This document shows, one piece after another, positions 23,901 to 38,900 of a stretch of DNA of 64,000 bases (positions within the stretch are counted from its first letter, which is position 1; each line of letters begins with the position of its first letter). A model generated the notes under the pieces. The model was given only the letters and a program-made list of their open reading frames with translations. It did not search any database and was not told the DNA's origin. The position numbers were made by a program, and so were the translations under genes. The DNA comes from Lutraria lutraria (lineage: Eukaryota; Mollusca; Bivalvia; Venerida; Mactridae). The stretch is taken from positions 31,235,912 to 31,299,911 of the forward strand of contig OZ026848.1 of assembly GCA_964023205.1 (NCBI GenBank), read 5' to 3'.

Positions 23901-26900
23901 CTAATGTAATAATAATCTTGACCCTTTAAGGCACAAATTCACAGGAGTTAGAAGTTGTATCTATTTTGCTAATTTCAAGAATCAAAATGCCATCAAATGA
24001 AAACCAGGTTGTCCATATTATGTGCATGTCCTTCGTATGGGTTATTTTTGTGTGGAGAATTTGTCATTTTTTCTGTAGTAGACTTTTTGTTTGTTGATGC
24101 ATACCAGTAGCTATTAAAGTCATCTAAATCCATTATACTATATACATAAACCACAAGATATGTGAGGTTAAACTGGACTATTTACACAATGTAATGATTG
24201 TGTTACCGGATACTGGTGTTTTATTTCATTGTGTACATTGTAAATCTTGTTGTTTCTTGTACTATCAGTGACTTTGTGATTATTATTTCTTGCCATGTTA
24301 AAGGCCCGATCATTTGCTTTTTGAATTTAGTAATACAGAACAATAGATAAAATGATAGTAAAATATAAGAAATACATTTTATTTGCTCATAAACAATATA
24401 ATTACATAATCCAACATCTCATAAAAATGTTTTCAAATGCTTTATCTTATTTTTGCAATATCAGCGAAAAAATCCTGTTTCATATTTCTATATGTACTGT
24501 ACTTCGTGATTAAAAAAGAAACTTTTTGAATGTTTTTATTGCAATTCAATATAAATCAGTTTCACAGATAAGACATCTTTCTGGGTAAAATAAGGTAATA
24601 ATTACTTTAATTTTAACAACCAAAAAGCTGATGGGACTTCAACTTGTTTTATTTACTTAACTTGTTAATAATAATATAATGATAATTTTATTAGGCAAGT
24701 ATAATTTATGCAACATGGCATTTAAAAACAAAATGATGCATATAAAATGCAATACAATTGCAACTGTGAAATTCATCAGTCTAAAAAATAATATCATTAC
24801 ATGAAAAATAAAATTTATATTTATACATACTCGATACACACGATGCACACCAATACCAGGGATAATACATAAAAGAGAAAAGGATTCCTCTTACCGGTAT
24901 TTCCATTGTGGTCTTTAACACAGTTTTTATAAGTCTTACTCTATTCTATATAAATATATTCATGTTACAATGTACATGTATTCAGTTGAGGTCGTATGAA
25001 AATTCATATAATTGATTTGCATTTATTATTTTTACAGCATTGGTTAGATCCAACCAAGGGAATAAAAAAACAAGTTAAAAGTAAGTGTTTGATTTTACTT
25101 CAATACTAACATGGTCTATTTATTAGAAGGAAGGATTATATACATGTACATACCAACAAGGCAGGGGTTTTCACCTTCTATAACAGAGGTCTATTAAACG
25201 CCCCTTCCCAAATGAAAATTATGCAGTTTAAAAAAAAAATCCAAACTTACACCAGCTTTTTTATTTCCCAAATCAGCAATTTTAGTGATAATTCTTCCCA
25301 AAATCAACAGGCTAAGGCCTCTTCCCAACGAAGAGAAAAAAAACAAACTGCAAGGCTGAACAGAATAATGTTCGGTATTTAAGAATTTGAATAAATGTCT
25401 GCATATTGTTTGTTGGTCACCAAAAAAGAGGCCAATCTTGTACAGAGTCCTCACAAACAAACCTTACATTGTCTGAACATTGTGTTCAGTTTTACTTTTC
25501 ATTGTTAAAAGCATTCAATATCTTCCGTAATTGGCTTCGCTAACTATCGGCACATTTTATGACAATATGTCTGCCACAAAACTGACTCATTACTCACCAA
25601 GGTTAAAATTCATTTACAGATGTCAGTGTTATGGGTAATGGGTGTTTTACGTTAGTAGACACAAACAATGATTGAGTCACAGTTGAGCTGTTTGTGTATT
25701 TGATTTAGTTAATTGTGTGATTTCACACTTAAGATCACTAGCTTGGTGTTATCTAAAGATTATAGCACTGATTATCGTGAAATGTATTATGCATTTGTAC
25801 ATATTTCAACCTGCCAATTATCAGACGGTTGAAATGCTTTGAGGGTTAATGAAGTAAAGATGATATTATACAGTGTCATTCAACAAAATAAGGTTCTATC
25901 TCCATATTATATATAAAGACCAGGGGCTTGGCTTATTCAGGAACCTCGTTTGAGCATTAGAGTCTGAACTTTTTAATCTCAGCAAACATGTTCTGTCTGG
26001 GTTCTTATGGTAAAATATATGTCATGTTCCAGTAATAGTTCTAATGTTTGTTTATAATCTGTTAATGATAGATGATTGAAATGCACACCTGAAATTCATG
26101 ACTTGCATGCATAAAAATTACTGTCTTGGCTAAAAAGAAAGTCGAGGGCTCAGCGCAACACTGTCATAACTTGTTCTTAATTCAATATGAGTTACAACAC
26201 TGTTGTGCTGAACCCTCGAAATGTCTATGAAATGTCCATGAAATGACACTCAGATTACAGCCTTGTGGGTTTACATAATGATGACATTTGCCAGATTCTA
26301 GCTCGTATCATAAAGAAAGACTTGATAATTTCTCTTGGAAAAAAATATAAAAAGGATATACATTTGTTTGTTAACTGCATGTGTTTACTGTCTACAATTT
26401 TGAAGGGTCTCTTTATGTGAGAAAGTAGGCAGATGCTTACAGAGGATGGAAGTCTAGTACTGGTTCTTTCCAGGTACAATGGTTAGGTGAACTGTCTGCC
26501 TCATATGACTCTGTCTATTGAAAAGGGGCGTAAAACTCAAATAAACAAACAAACAGACAAAACAATTGTATGTTAATATTACATAATTACAACATACAGA
26601 CTTCAGGTTCTGTTCTGTTTTTCAAATGTTTCGTATTCTGGTAATTGTTTTCTTTGTTATTTCTCATTGACTTGTACATGTTGAATATATTGGCATAAAT
26701 TGTTTACAAAATTTTATACTGATATCTACTAGTCAAATCTATCAAGTATGCTCCATTCTGAATGTGGGTCCTTGAATAATAAATATTATCTGTTGACATA
26801 AAAAATTGTCTGATCTGAGTCCTCTTACGAACATTTTGATGAGGTCTGGTAAAATATAGAGAACTTCATGGCCACATGTCCAGTAAAATCTTTGTAATCT

Positions 26901-29900
26901 TTTAATTTATTTGGGTTGAACGCTGTTTTTCAACAAATTTTCAGTTATATATACGGCTGCCTATTTACCTAACCAGTTTTCCTGGACTGAATTCTAACCA
27001 GTACCCGGTACCAACTTAACTTACTCAAGGAACCGGCAACTTCTCCATGTGTGGTGGAATATAGACATAGTTGTAAAATTTTCATGGAAGAGTATGACTT
27101 GCCTGACCAGGAATCGAACCTGGATTGCCATGTTACAAATCATGGCAATAATCACTGGACCATAGCTACGGCAAATAATCTATAAAATAAATAAAACTTG
27201 CTAAATGTTTAAAACACAAATCAACTATGAAATAGCTGAACTACAATTGATAGAATTTCTGAATGAAGTCAGTCAAGAATCAGTTTCAGTAACAAAATAT
27301 TTTCAACACGTATCAATAACACAAGGTATACATGCTTATATCAAACTCTGTTATTTTTCTCCATCTCAGAGAACAATTATATATTAAAACAATAGTTATT
27401 CAGTATTCAGAAGCTGTAATAGTTTACAATTATGTACTCTGGGCTAAAGTTATTTTTCAGAATTCATCGAAAACAATCCATCCTTAAGGTAAAGAAAAAT
27501 AATACCAGGTCTGATACATGTTTGCTCATATACTCTGGTTTTACTCAGAAATTCGAACAATTTTATCATCAAGTTGGTCGACCATTCCTGACTGGTTCAA
27601 GTAAATTACCTTGTATATATGTATCTGTCTAACATTGTTTTAATTAAGCAGTTCATCTAGTTTATCTGTCAATCTGATGGTATCTGGGTATGTCATTGAT
27701 AATAAATTGATTTAAATAGATCATGAAATAATGAACGATCAGTTTAGTAGATTGGTTAGTTAAGTTATTTAATCAGTTAAAACTTAATTACATTGAGTAC
27801 TGCATTATGGTTTGATTTTACTAAAACTAGTGTCCATTATAAGTGTCTGTTATAGGTATTCTCGTGTTTGGAGATTATCAATCTTCTTATAAAGATGTTA
27901 ATTTCCTATTTGTTGTGACTAGAGTACCTCTACTGTATTCCCAGCATGATCACCTACAAGTCTATGGTTCCATTCTATAGACATATCTTTAAAAGCTAAG
28001 ACAAACTTAGAAATCCTTTATCTGTAAATATTATTGTTTTATCGAAATTATTGTTTTGGGGGCCTGTTGTTAGAATGTTTGTCTTCATAATATCTTGGAC
28101 GAGTTCGAACATGGGTCATCTTGGGTCAAAAACACTGTAGATGTCAAATTTTGATGGTATCTTCACCAAACCAAGTCAGACTGTTTGTCTTAATGATATG
28201 TAAGACAAATTCGAACATAGGTCGTCTGGGGTCAAAAACTAGGTCACAGGTCAAATCTTAGGAAAACCTTGTCTATGCTGTAGTTTTCATGGTTTTGATT
28301 GGATCTTCACCAAATTTTGTCAGAATGTTTGTCTTATTTATATGTAGGACAAGTTCTAACATGGGTCATCTGGGGTCAAAAACTAGGGTCACCGGTTCAA
28401 AACAATGTTTTAATGAGTGAACAGTGATTGTCATGTGAGCGATATAGGGCCATCTTGGCCCTCTTGTATGATTTTGTGATATGACAATTAATAAAAAACA
28501 CACACTGTGTACAGACTGTTGAATGTTCCACACAATTTTCATAAAATGATGTCAAGAGTTGTGACTACTTGATTATTTTTTAACACATTCTTTATGTTAT
28601 ATATATCATTAACTCAATCCACACACCTTTCAAATAGACTTAATCCCTTAGCCTTTATCATACCCTAAAGCATTACACATCATGTGGTGTAAATAACACA
28701 AAAGTATCACCTGACCATTGGTTTATGAAAACAGCACTTTAACTTTGAAAATATTCATGAAGTTATTGGAAAATCTTTATTATTGCCATTTTTGTATTAA
28801 TTAATTGATAGATTATGCATTCTTCTGGATTACCTTATTAATTTTTCACGTGCCTGTATTAAGAATGGGCTACTGTACTGTTAAAGTAATACTTTGTTGT
28901 CTTCTGAGTCCAAAAAGGCGACTAATTGTCTTAACTTCACCCAAGATGGCAATTCCCTACAGGACATAATTATGATAGAGGGGATCACAGAGTAGGTTCT
29001 GGTCTGGATGAGCCTACTAGAATACTGTGTATACCAGCTACCCTTGTGTTAAGTATTAATGTTTCTCTTATTTTTGCACAGCATTATAAACTTTTCTTGA
29101 TTAACTTTTTTTTTTGTTAATCAAGTTTATTGTAAATTTTCTTAGGTATTTCTTTCAATATTTTGTGTAACTTTACAGTGCCTTCTAATATTTGGTGAGA
29201 ATTTTTCTTCTGTACCTTGTCTATGACTAAGAATAAAAGTGATTTGTTTTGCATTTTATTTTGCATGGCATATAAAAACTTTAAACAACATCCTCTTAAG
29301 CAGTAGGCCAATTTCAGCAAAACTTCATAGGGATGTTCCTTGTATAAAGCTCTACCAAAGTTGTTAAAAAAATCCATGTAGAACTCTGGTGGCCATGGCA
29401 ATCAATAGAAAATCTTTAAAACTCTTCTTCTCAACATGCTTGTGCAATTCAGGTGTCAAGCTCGGCAGTGTATAAGGCAAGGTGTCAAGATTGGCAAATG
29501 AACTGAAAATTCTCACTAGAAAACTTTGTATAATTTTTTCGGCTATAGCCTCCGAAAACTACAAGTTTGGTGTGTAGCATTGCCTAGTGGACCTTTTCCA
29601 AGTCTGTTAAAGTCATAACCCTAGGGTCAGAATTCACCCAGCCCTGATTTTATTTAGATTTCCACTGTACCTTGCTAGAACCCTCCTGCTTGATTTCAAT
29701 GTCCTTTCTCATAGCTGACTAATATTTGCAATCATTTGTCTCTTAAGTATACTAGCTGGCCTAGTATGGCATCCAAAAAGTGGTTGTTTCTCACTGGAAA
29801 CCTGTAACCTTGTTGAAATACTGCTATAGTACCCTGATTGTAACTTAAGATTCATGAAATAACTTAAAATCTAAGGTGGTTGATTTTTCCTCAGTTTTAT

Positions 29901-32900
29901 TTGTAACAAGTATTTTTACAAAACTATTTTTATTCCAGAAGTTATTTCTAATAGGTAAAATGTCTTAAATTGACATGCTTTGTTTATATATTTTTCTCAT
30001 ATTTTTTGTAATATTAGTATTTTTTTTATTAAAGTTGAAGTTATGCCCCCTCTTCAAAGAAACGGGGGTATATTGGATTGCTAATGTCCGTCTTTTTTGC
30101 TCGTTGGTAATCAAACCTTGTCCGGCCAAATCGACTGTTTTGGCCTTAGGTCTTGACTTAGTTTGATGGTTGGTCACATAGATAGATGACCCCTGTTGAT
30201 AAGGTCTATCAATAGGTCAAAGGTCAACTATCCATTTGCCCTTTAGGGGGCATGTGGGTGTCTCACCAACACCTCATTAAAAGAGCGTTGAAGTACTCAT
30301 GTTTTAACTTAAGATATATGAAATGACTTTAAAAACTTAGGTTGTTTACTTTTCCTCTGCTTTATTTCTAGCTCACCAGAGTACAAAGTGCTCAAGGTGA
30401 ACTATTGTTTACCAGTATTTTTTACAAAACATTATTCTTATCCCAACAGTTATTACCATTTGGTAAATGTCTTGAATTGACTTGATTTATATTTTTGTCA
30501 TATTATTGTAATTGTAGCGTTAGTTTGTAAAGTTCTAGTTATGTCCCCTTCCCTCCCCCCCCCCCTTTCCCCTCCCTTTGAAGAAATTTGTGTATATTGG
30601 TTGGCTCATATGTCGGTCTTGTAGTTTATTGGTAATCAAACTTTGTACGGCCAATTACTAAGAGAGTGATTTGGCGTTAGGTCTTTAGACTTGGTTTGGA
30701 GGTTGATCCTCACGTATGGATGACCCCTATTGATAAACAAAGGGCTACGGCTACATTACTTTACAAACTCTGTGAGATATCTTTATGCATTCTAATGACA
30801 CTTATACAGAGGTTCTGCAGTGTAAGGTTTTTAGTATGAGTCCCAGATCATACCTCTCAATCTTGGCCACATCTCTGGAAGCTTGTTCTTGTCTTAACAA
30901 CTTCTGTACCACTTTGGTTTGCCTGTCCCTTGAAGATCACCATGAACAATCTTCATCTGTTTGGCTTCCCTATACAGACATCCAACCTTTTGCAGAGCAT
31001 TCTGTGATTCTGTCTTCACTAAAGGTTCCCTCAAATCCATAAACATTTTACTGTCCACTGTGCAGAATCTTAGTTTGATGTTTTTCTGTAATTTGGCCAG
31101 ATATTCTGTACTGAGTGTAACAAACTCTGAGTCTGTCTGTTCTGTATATCTCAGCAGTGTCTCTTCATCTAGATGAGCTATTGTCAAACCATTGAACAAA
31201 AGCCACCATCAGGAAGGACAAAATGTGGCCTTTAATGACAGGTGGCTTTTTTTCAGTGGTCATTTTGTTCTAGATAATCAATGACAGTATTGTAAAGAAT
31301 GGCCTTTTGTGACAGGGTGGCTTTATTTGGAGGTGGCCACTAAGACGTGTTCCACTGTACCTTGCTAGAACCCTCCTGCTTGATTTCAATGTCCTTTCTC
31401 ATAGCTGACTAATATTTGCAATCATTTGTCTCTAAGTATACTAGCTGGCCTAGTATGGCATCCAAAAGTCGTTGTTTCTCACTGGAAACCTGTAACCTTG
31501 TTGAATTACTGTTATAGTACCCTGATTGTAACTTAAGATTCATGAAATAACTTAAAACCTTAGGTGGTTGATTTTTCCTCAGTTTTATTGAAACAAGTAT
31601 TTTTAGAAAACTATATTTATTCCAGAAGTTATTTCTATTAGGTAAAATGTCTTAAATTGACATGCTTTGTTTATATATTTTCCTCCTATTTTTGTTATAT
31701 TAGTATTCTTTTTTAAAGTTGAAGTTATGCCCCCTCTTCGAAGAAACGGGGGTATATTGGATTGCTCATGTCTGTCTTTTTTGCTCGTTGGTAATCAAAC
31801 CTTGTCCGGCCAAATCGACTGTTTTGGCCTTAGGTCTTGACTTAGTTTGATGGTTGGTCACATAGATAGATGACCCCTGTTGATAAGGTCTATCAATAGG
31901 TCAAAGGTCAACTATCCATTTGCCCTTTAGGGGGCATGTGGGTGTCTCACCAACACCTCATTAAAAGAGCGTTGAATTACTCATGTTTTAACTTAAGATA
32001 TATGAAATGACTTTAAAAACTTAGGTAGTTTACTTTTCCTCTGTTTTATTTTTAGCTCACCCGAGTACAAAGTGCTCAAGGTGAAATTTTGTTTACCAGT
32101 ATTTTTACAAAACATTATTCTTATCCCAACAGTTATTACAATTTTGGTAAATGTCTTGAATTGACTTGATTTATATTTTTGTCATATTTTTGTAATTGTA
32201 GGGTAAGTTTGTAAAGTTCTAGTTATGCCCCCCTATCCCCCCCTTTTCTCTCCCTTTGAAGAAATTTGTGTTTATTGGTTGGCTCATGTGTCGGTCTTTT
32301 AGTTTATTGCTAATCAAACTTTGTACGGCCAATTACTAAAAGAGTGATTTGGCCTTAGGTCTTTAGACTTGGTTTGGAGGTTAATCCTCACGTATGGATG
32401 ACCCCTATTGATAAACAAAGGGCTACCCTACATTACTTTACAAACTCCGTGAGATATCTTTATGCATTCTAATGACACTTATACAGAGGTTCTGCAGTGT
32501 TAGGTTTTTCGTATGAGTCCCAGATCATACCTCTCAATCTTGGCCACAGCTCTGGAAGCTTGTTCTTGTCTTAACAACTTCTGTACCACTTTGGTTTGCC
32601 TGTCCCTTGAAGATCACCATGAACAATCTTCATCTGTTTGGCTTCCCTATACAGACATCCAACCTTTTGCAGAGCATTCTGTGATTCTGTCTTCACTAAA
32701 GGTTCCCTCAAATCCATAAACATTTTACTGTCCACTGTGCAGAATCTTAGTTTGATGTTTTTCTGTAATTTGGCCAGATATTCTGTACTGAGTGTAACAA
32801 ACTCTGAGTCTGTCTGTTCTGTATATCTCAGCAGTGTCTCTTCATCTAGATGAGCTATTGTCAAACCATTGAACAAAAGCCACCATCAGGAAGGACAAAA

Positions 32901-35900
32901 TGTGGCCTTTAATGACAGGTGGCTTTTTTTCAGTGGTCATTTTGTTCTAGATAATCAATGACAGTATTGTAAAGAATGGCCTTTTGTGACAGGGTGGTTT
33001 TATTTGGAGGTGGCCACTAAGACGTGTTCCACTGTACCTTGCTAGAACCCTCCTGCTTGATTTCAATGTCCTTTCTCATAGCTGACTAATATTTGCAATC
33101 ATTTGTCTCTAAGTATACTAGCTGGCCTAGTATGGCATCCAAAAGTCGTTGTTTCTCACTGGAAACCTGTAACCTTGTTGAATTACTGTTATAGTACCCT
33201 GATTGTAACTTAAGATTCATGAAATAACTTAAAACCTTAGGTGGTTGATTTTTCCTCAGTTTTATTGAAACAAGTATTTTTAGAAAACTATATTTATTCC
33301 AGAAGTTATTTCTATTAGGTAAAATGTCTTAAATTGACATGCTTTGTTTATATATTTTCCTCCTATTTTTGTTATATTAGTATTCTTTTTTAAAGTTGAA
33401 GTTATGCCCCCTCTTCGAAGAAACGGGGGTATATTGGATTGCTCATGTCTGTCTTTTTTGCTCGTTGGTAATCAAACCTTGTCCGGCCAAATCGACTGTT
33501 TTGGCTTTAGGTCTTGACTTAGTTTGATGGTTGGTCACATAGATAGATGACCCCTGTTGATAAGGTCTATCAATAGGTCAAAGGTCAACTATCCATTTGC
33601 CCTTTAGGGGGCATGTGGGTGTCTCACCAACACCTCATTAAAAGAGCGTTGAATTACTCATGTTTTAACTTAAGATATATGAAATGACTTTAAAAACTTA
33701 GGTAGTTTACTTTTCCTCTGCTTTATTTTTAGCTCACCAGAGTACAAAGTGCTCAAGGTGAACTATTGTTTACCAGTATTTTTTACAAAACATTATTCTT
33801 ATCCCAACAGTTATTACCATTAGGTAAATGTCTTGAATTGACTTGATTTATATTTTTGTCATATTTTTGTAATTGTAGGGTTATTTTGTAAAGTTCTAGT
33901 TATGCCCCCTACCACCCCCCACCCTCCCTTTGAAGAAATTTGTGTATATTGGTTGGCTCATGTGTCGGTCTTTTAGTTTATTGGTAATCAAACTTTGTCA
34001 GCCAATTACTAAGAGAGTGATTTGGCCTTAGGTCTTTAGACTTGGTTTGGAGGTTGATCCTCACGTATGGATGACCCCTATTGATAAACAAAGGGCTACC
34101 CTACATTACTTAACAAACTCTGTGAGATATCTTTATGCATTGTAATGACACTTATACAGAGGTTCTGCAGTGTTAGGCTTTCGTATGAGTCCCAGATCAT
34201 ACCTCTCAATCTTGGCCACAACTCTGGAAGCTTGTTCTTGTCTTAACAACTTCTGTACCACTTTGGTTTGCCTGTCCCTTGAAGATCACCATGAACAATC
34301 TTCATCTGTTTGGCTTCCCTATACAGACATCCAACCTTTTGCAGAGCATTCTGTGATTCTGTCTTTACTAAAGGTTCCCTCAAATCCATAAACATTTTAC
34401 TGTCTACTGTGCAGAATCTTAGTAAGTTAGTTTGATGTTTTTCTGTAATTTGGCCAGATATTCTGTACTGAGTGTAACAAACTCTGAGTCTGTCTGTTCT
34501 GTATATCTCAGCAGTGTCTCTTCATCTAGATGAGCTATTGTCAAACCTTTGAACAAAAGCCACCATCAGGAAGGACAAAATGTGGCCTTTAATGACAGGT
34601 GGTCTTTTTTCAGTGGTCATTTTGTTCTTGATAGTCAATGACAGTATTGTAAAGAATGGCCTTTTGTGACAGGGTGGCTTTATTTGGAGGTGGCCACTAA
34701 GACGTGTTCCACTGTACCTTGCTAGAACCCTCCTGCTTGATTTCAATGTCCTTTCTCATAGCTGACTAATATTTGCAATCATTTGTCTCTAAGTATACTA
34801 GCTGGCCTAGTATGGCATCCAAAAGTCGTTGTTTCTCACTGGAAACCTGTAACCTTGTTGAAATACTGTTATAGTACCCTGATTGTAATAACTTAAAACC
34901 ATAGGTGGTTGATTTTTCCTCAGTTTTATTTGTAACGAGTATTTTTACAAAACTATTTTTATTCCAGAAGTTATTTCTATTAGGTAAAATGTCTTAAATT
35001 GACATGCTTTGTTTATATATTTTTCTCAAATTTTTGTAATATTAGTATTTTTTTTATTAAAGTACTAGTTATACCCCTCTTCGAAGAAACGGGGGTATAT
35101 TGGATTGCTAATGTCCGTCTTTTTTGCTCGTTGGTAATCAAACCTTGTCTGGCCAAATCGACTGTTTTGGCCTTAGGTCTTGACTTAGTTTGATGGTTGG
35201 TCACATAGATAGATGACCCCTGTTGATAAGGTCTATCAATAGGTCAAAGGTCAACTATCCATTTGCTCTTTAGGGGGCATGTGGGTGTCTCACCAACACC
35301 TCATTAAAAGAGCGTTGAAGTACTCATGTTTTAGCTTAAGATATATGAAATGACTTTAAAAAGTTAGGTAGTTTACTTTTCCTCTGCTTTATTTTTTGCT
35401 CACCAGAGTACAAAGTGCTCAAGGTGAACTATTGTTTACCAGTATTTTTTACAAAACATTATTCTTATCCCAACAGTTATTACCATTTGGTAAATGTCTT
35501 GAATTGACTTGATTTATATTTTTGTCATATTTTTTTTATTGTAGGGTTAGTTTGTAAAGTTGTAGTAATGCCCCCTACCGCCCCCCTCCCTTTGAAGAAA
35601 TTTGTGTATATTGGTTGGCTCATGTGTCGGTCTTTTAGTTTATTGGTAATCAAACTTTGTACGGGCAATTTCTAAGAGAGTGATTTGGCCTTAGGTCTTT
35701 AGACTTGGTTTGGAGGTTGATCCTCACGTATGGATGACCCCTATTGATAAACAAAGGGCTACGGCTACATTACTTTACAAACTCTGTGAGATATCTTTAT
35801 GCATTGTAATGACACTTATACAGAGGTTCTGCAGTGTTAGGTTTTCGTATGATTCCCAGATCATATCTCTCAATCTTGGCCACAGCTCTGGAAGCTTGTT

Positions 35901-38900
35901 CTTGTCTTAACAACTTCTGTACCACTTTGGTTTGCCTGTCCCTTGAAGATCACCATGAACAATCTTCATCTGTTTGTCTTCCCTATACAGACATCTAACT
36001 TTTGCAGAGCATTCTGTGATTCTGTCTTTACTAAAGGTTTCCTCAAATCCATAAACATTTTACTGTCCACTGTGCAGAATCTTAGTTTGATGTTTTTCTG
36101 TAATTTGGCCAGATATTCTGTACTGAGTGTAACAAACTCTGAGTCTGTCTGTTCTGTATATCTCAGCAGTGTCTCTTCATCTAGATGAGCTATTGTCAAA
36201 CCTTTGAACAAAAGCCACCATCAGGAAGGACAAAATGTGGCCTTTAATGACAGGTGGTCTTTTTTCAGTGGTCATTTTGTTCTTGATAGTCAATGACAGT
36301 ATTGTAAAGAATGGCCTTTTGTGACAGGGTGGCTTTATTTGGAGGTGGCCACTAAGACGTGTTCCACTGTACCTTGCTAGAACCCTCCTGCTTGATTTCA
36401 ATGTCCTTTCTCATAGCTGACTAATATTTGCAATCATTTGTTTCTAAGTATACTAGCTGGCCTAGTATGGCATCCAAAAGTCGTTGTTTCTCACTGGAAA
36501 CCTGTAACCTTGTTGAAGTACTGGTATAGTACCCTTATTTTAACTTAAGATTCATGAAATAACTTATAACCTTAATATATAGGTGGTTGATTTTTCCTCA
36601 GTTTTATTTGTAACAAGTATTTTTACAAAACTCTTTTTATTCCAGAAGTTATTTCTATTAGGTAAAATGTCTTAAATTGACATGCTTTGTTTATATATTT
36701 TTCTCATATTTTTGTAATATTAGTATTCTTTTATAAAGTTGAAGTTATGCCCCCTCTTCGAAGAAACGGGGGTATATTGGATTGCTCATGTGTGTCTTTT
36801 TTGCTCGTTGGTAATCAAACCTTGTCCGGCCAAATCGACTGTTTTGGCCTTAGGTCTTGACTTAGTTTGATGGTTGGTCACATAGATAGATGACCCCTGT
36901 TGATAAGGTCTATTAATAGGTCAAAGGTCATCTATCCGTTTGCCCTTTAGGGGGCATGTGGGTGTCTCACCAACACCTCATTAAAAGAGCGTTGAAGTAC
37001 TCATGTTTTATTAACTTAAGATATATGAAATGACTTTAAAAACTTAGGTAGTTTACTTTTCCTCTGCTTTATTTTTAGCTCACCAGAGTACAAAGTGCTC
37101 AAGGTGAACTATTGTTTACCAGTATTTTTTACAAAACATTATTCTTATCCCAACAGTTATTACCATTTGGTAATTGTCTTGAATTGACTTGATTTATGTT
37201 TTTGTCATATTTTTGTAATTGTAGGGTTAGTTTGTAAAGTTCTAGTTATGCCCCCTACCGCCCCCCCCCCCCCCCTCCCTTTGAAGAAATTTGTGTATAT
37301 TGGTTGGCTCATGTGTCGGTCTTTCAGTTTATTGGTAATCAAACTTTGTACGGCCAATTACTAAGAGAGTGATTTGGCCTTAGGTCTTTAGACTTGGTTT
37401 GGAGGTTGATCCTCATGTATGGATGACCCCTATTGATAAACAAAGGGCTACGGCTACATTACTTTACAAACTCTGTGAGATATCTTTATGCATTCTAATG
37501 ACACTTATACAGAGGTTCTGCAGTGTTAGGTTTTTCGTATGAGTCCCAGATCATATCTCTCAATCTTGGCCACAGCTCTGGAAGCTTGTTCTTGTCTTAA
37601 CAACTTCTGTACCACTTTGGTTTGCCTGTCCCTTGAAGATCACCATGAACAATCTTCATTTGTTTGGCTTCCCTATACAGACATCCAACCGTTTGCAGAG
37701 CATTCTGTGATTCTGTCTTTACTAAAGGTTCCCTCAAATCCATAAACATTTTACTGTCCACTGTGCAGAATCTTAGTTTGATGTTTTTCTGTAATTTGGC
37801 CAGATATTCTGTACTGAGTGTAACAAACTCTGAGTCTGTCTGTTCTGTATATCTCAGCAGTGTCTCTTCATCTAGATGAGCTATTGTCAAACCTTTGAAC
37901 AAAAGCCACCATCAGGAAGGACAAAAGGTGGCCTTTAATGACAGGTGGCCTTTTTTCAGTGGTCATTTTGTTCTAGATAATCAATGACAGTATTGTAAAA
38001 AATGGCCTTTTGTGACAGGGTGGCTTTATTTGGAGGTGGGCACTAAGACGTGTTTTACTGTACCTTGCTAGAACCCTCCTGCTTGATTTCAATGTCCTTT
38101 CTCATAGCTGACTTATATTTGCAATCATTTGTCTCTAAGTATACTAGCAGGCCTAGTATGGCATCCAAAAGTCGTTGTTTCTCACTGGAAACCTGTAACC
38201 TTGTTGAAATACTGTTATAGTACCCTTATTTAACTTAAGATACATGAAATAACTTAAAACCTTATATAGGTGGTTGATTTTTCCTCAGTTTTATTTGTAA
38301 CAAGTACTTTTACAAAACTATCTTTATTCCAGAAGTTAATTCTATTAGGTAAAATGTCTTAAATTCACATGCTTTGTTTATATATTTTTCTCCTATTTTT
38401 GTAATATTAGTATTCTTTTTTAAAGTTGAAGTTATGCCCCCTCTTCGAAGAAACGGGGGTATATTGGATTGCTCATGTCTGTCTTTTTTGCTCGTTGGTA
38501 ATCAAACCTTTTCCGGCCAAATCGACTGTTTTGGCCTTAGGTCTTGACTTAGTTTGATGGTTGGTCACATAGATAGATGACCCCTGTTGATAAGGTCTAT
38601 CAATAGGTCAAAGGTCAACTATCCATTTGCCCTTTAGGGGGCATGTGGGTGTCTCACCAACACCTCATTAAAAGAGCGTTGAAGTACTCATGTTTTAACT
38701 TAAGATATATGAAATGACTTTCAAAACTTAGGTAGTTTACTTTTCCTTTGCTTTATTTTTAGCTCGCCAGAGTACAAAGTGCTCAAGGTGAACTATTGTT
38801 TACCAGTATTTTTTACAAAACATTATTCTTATCCCAACAGTTATTACCATTTGGTAAATGTCTTGAATTGACTTGATTTATATTTTTGTCATATTTTTGT

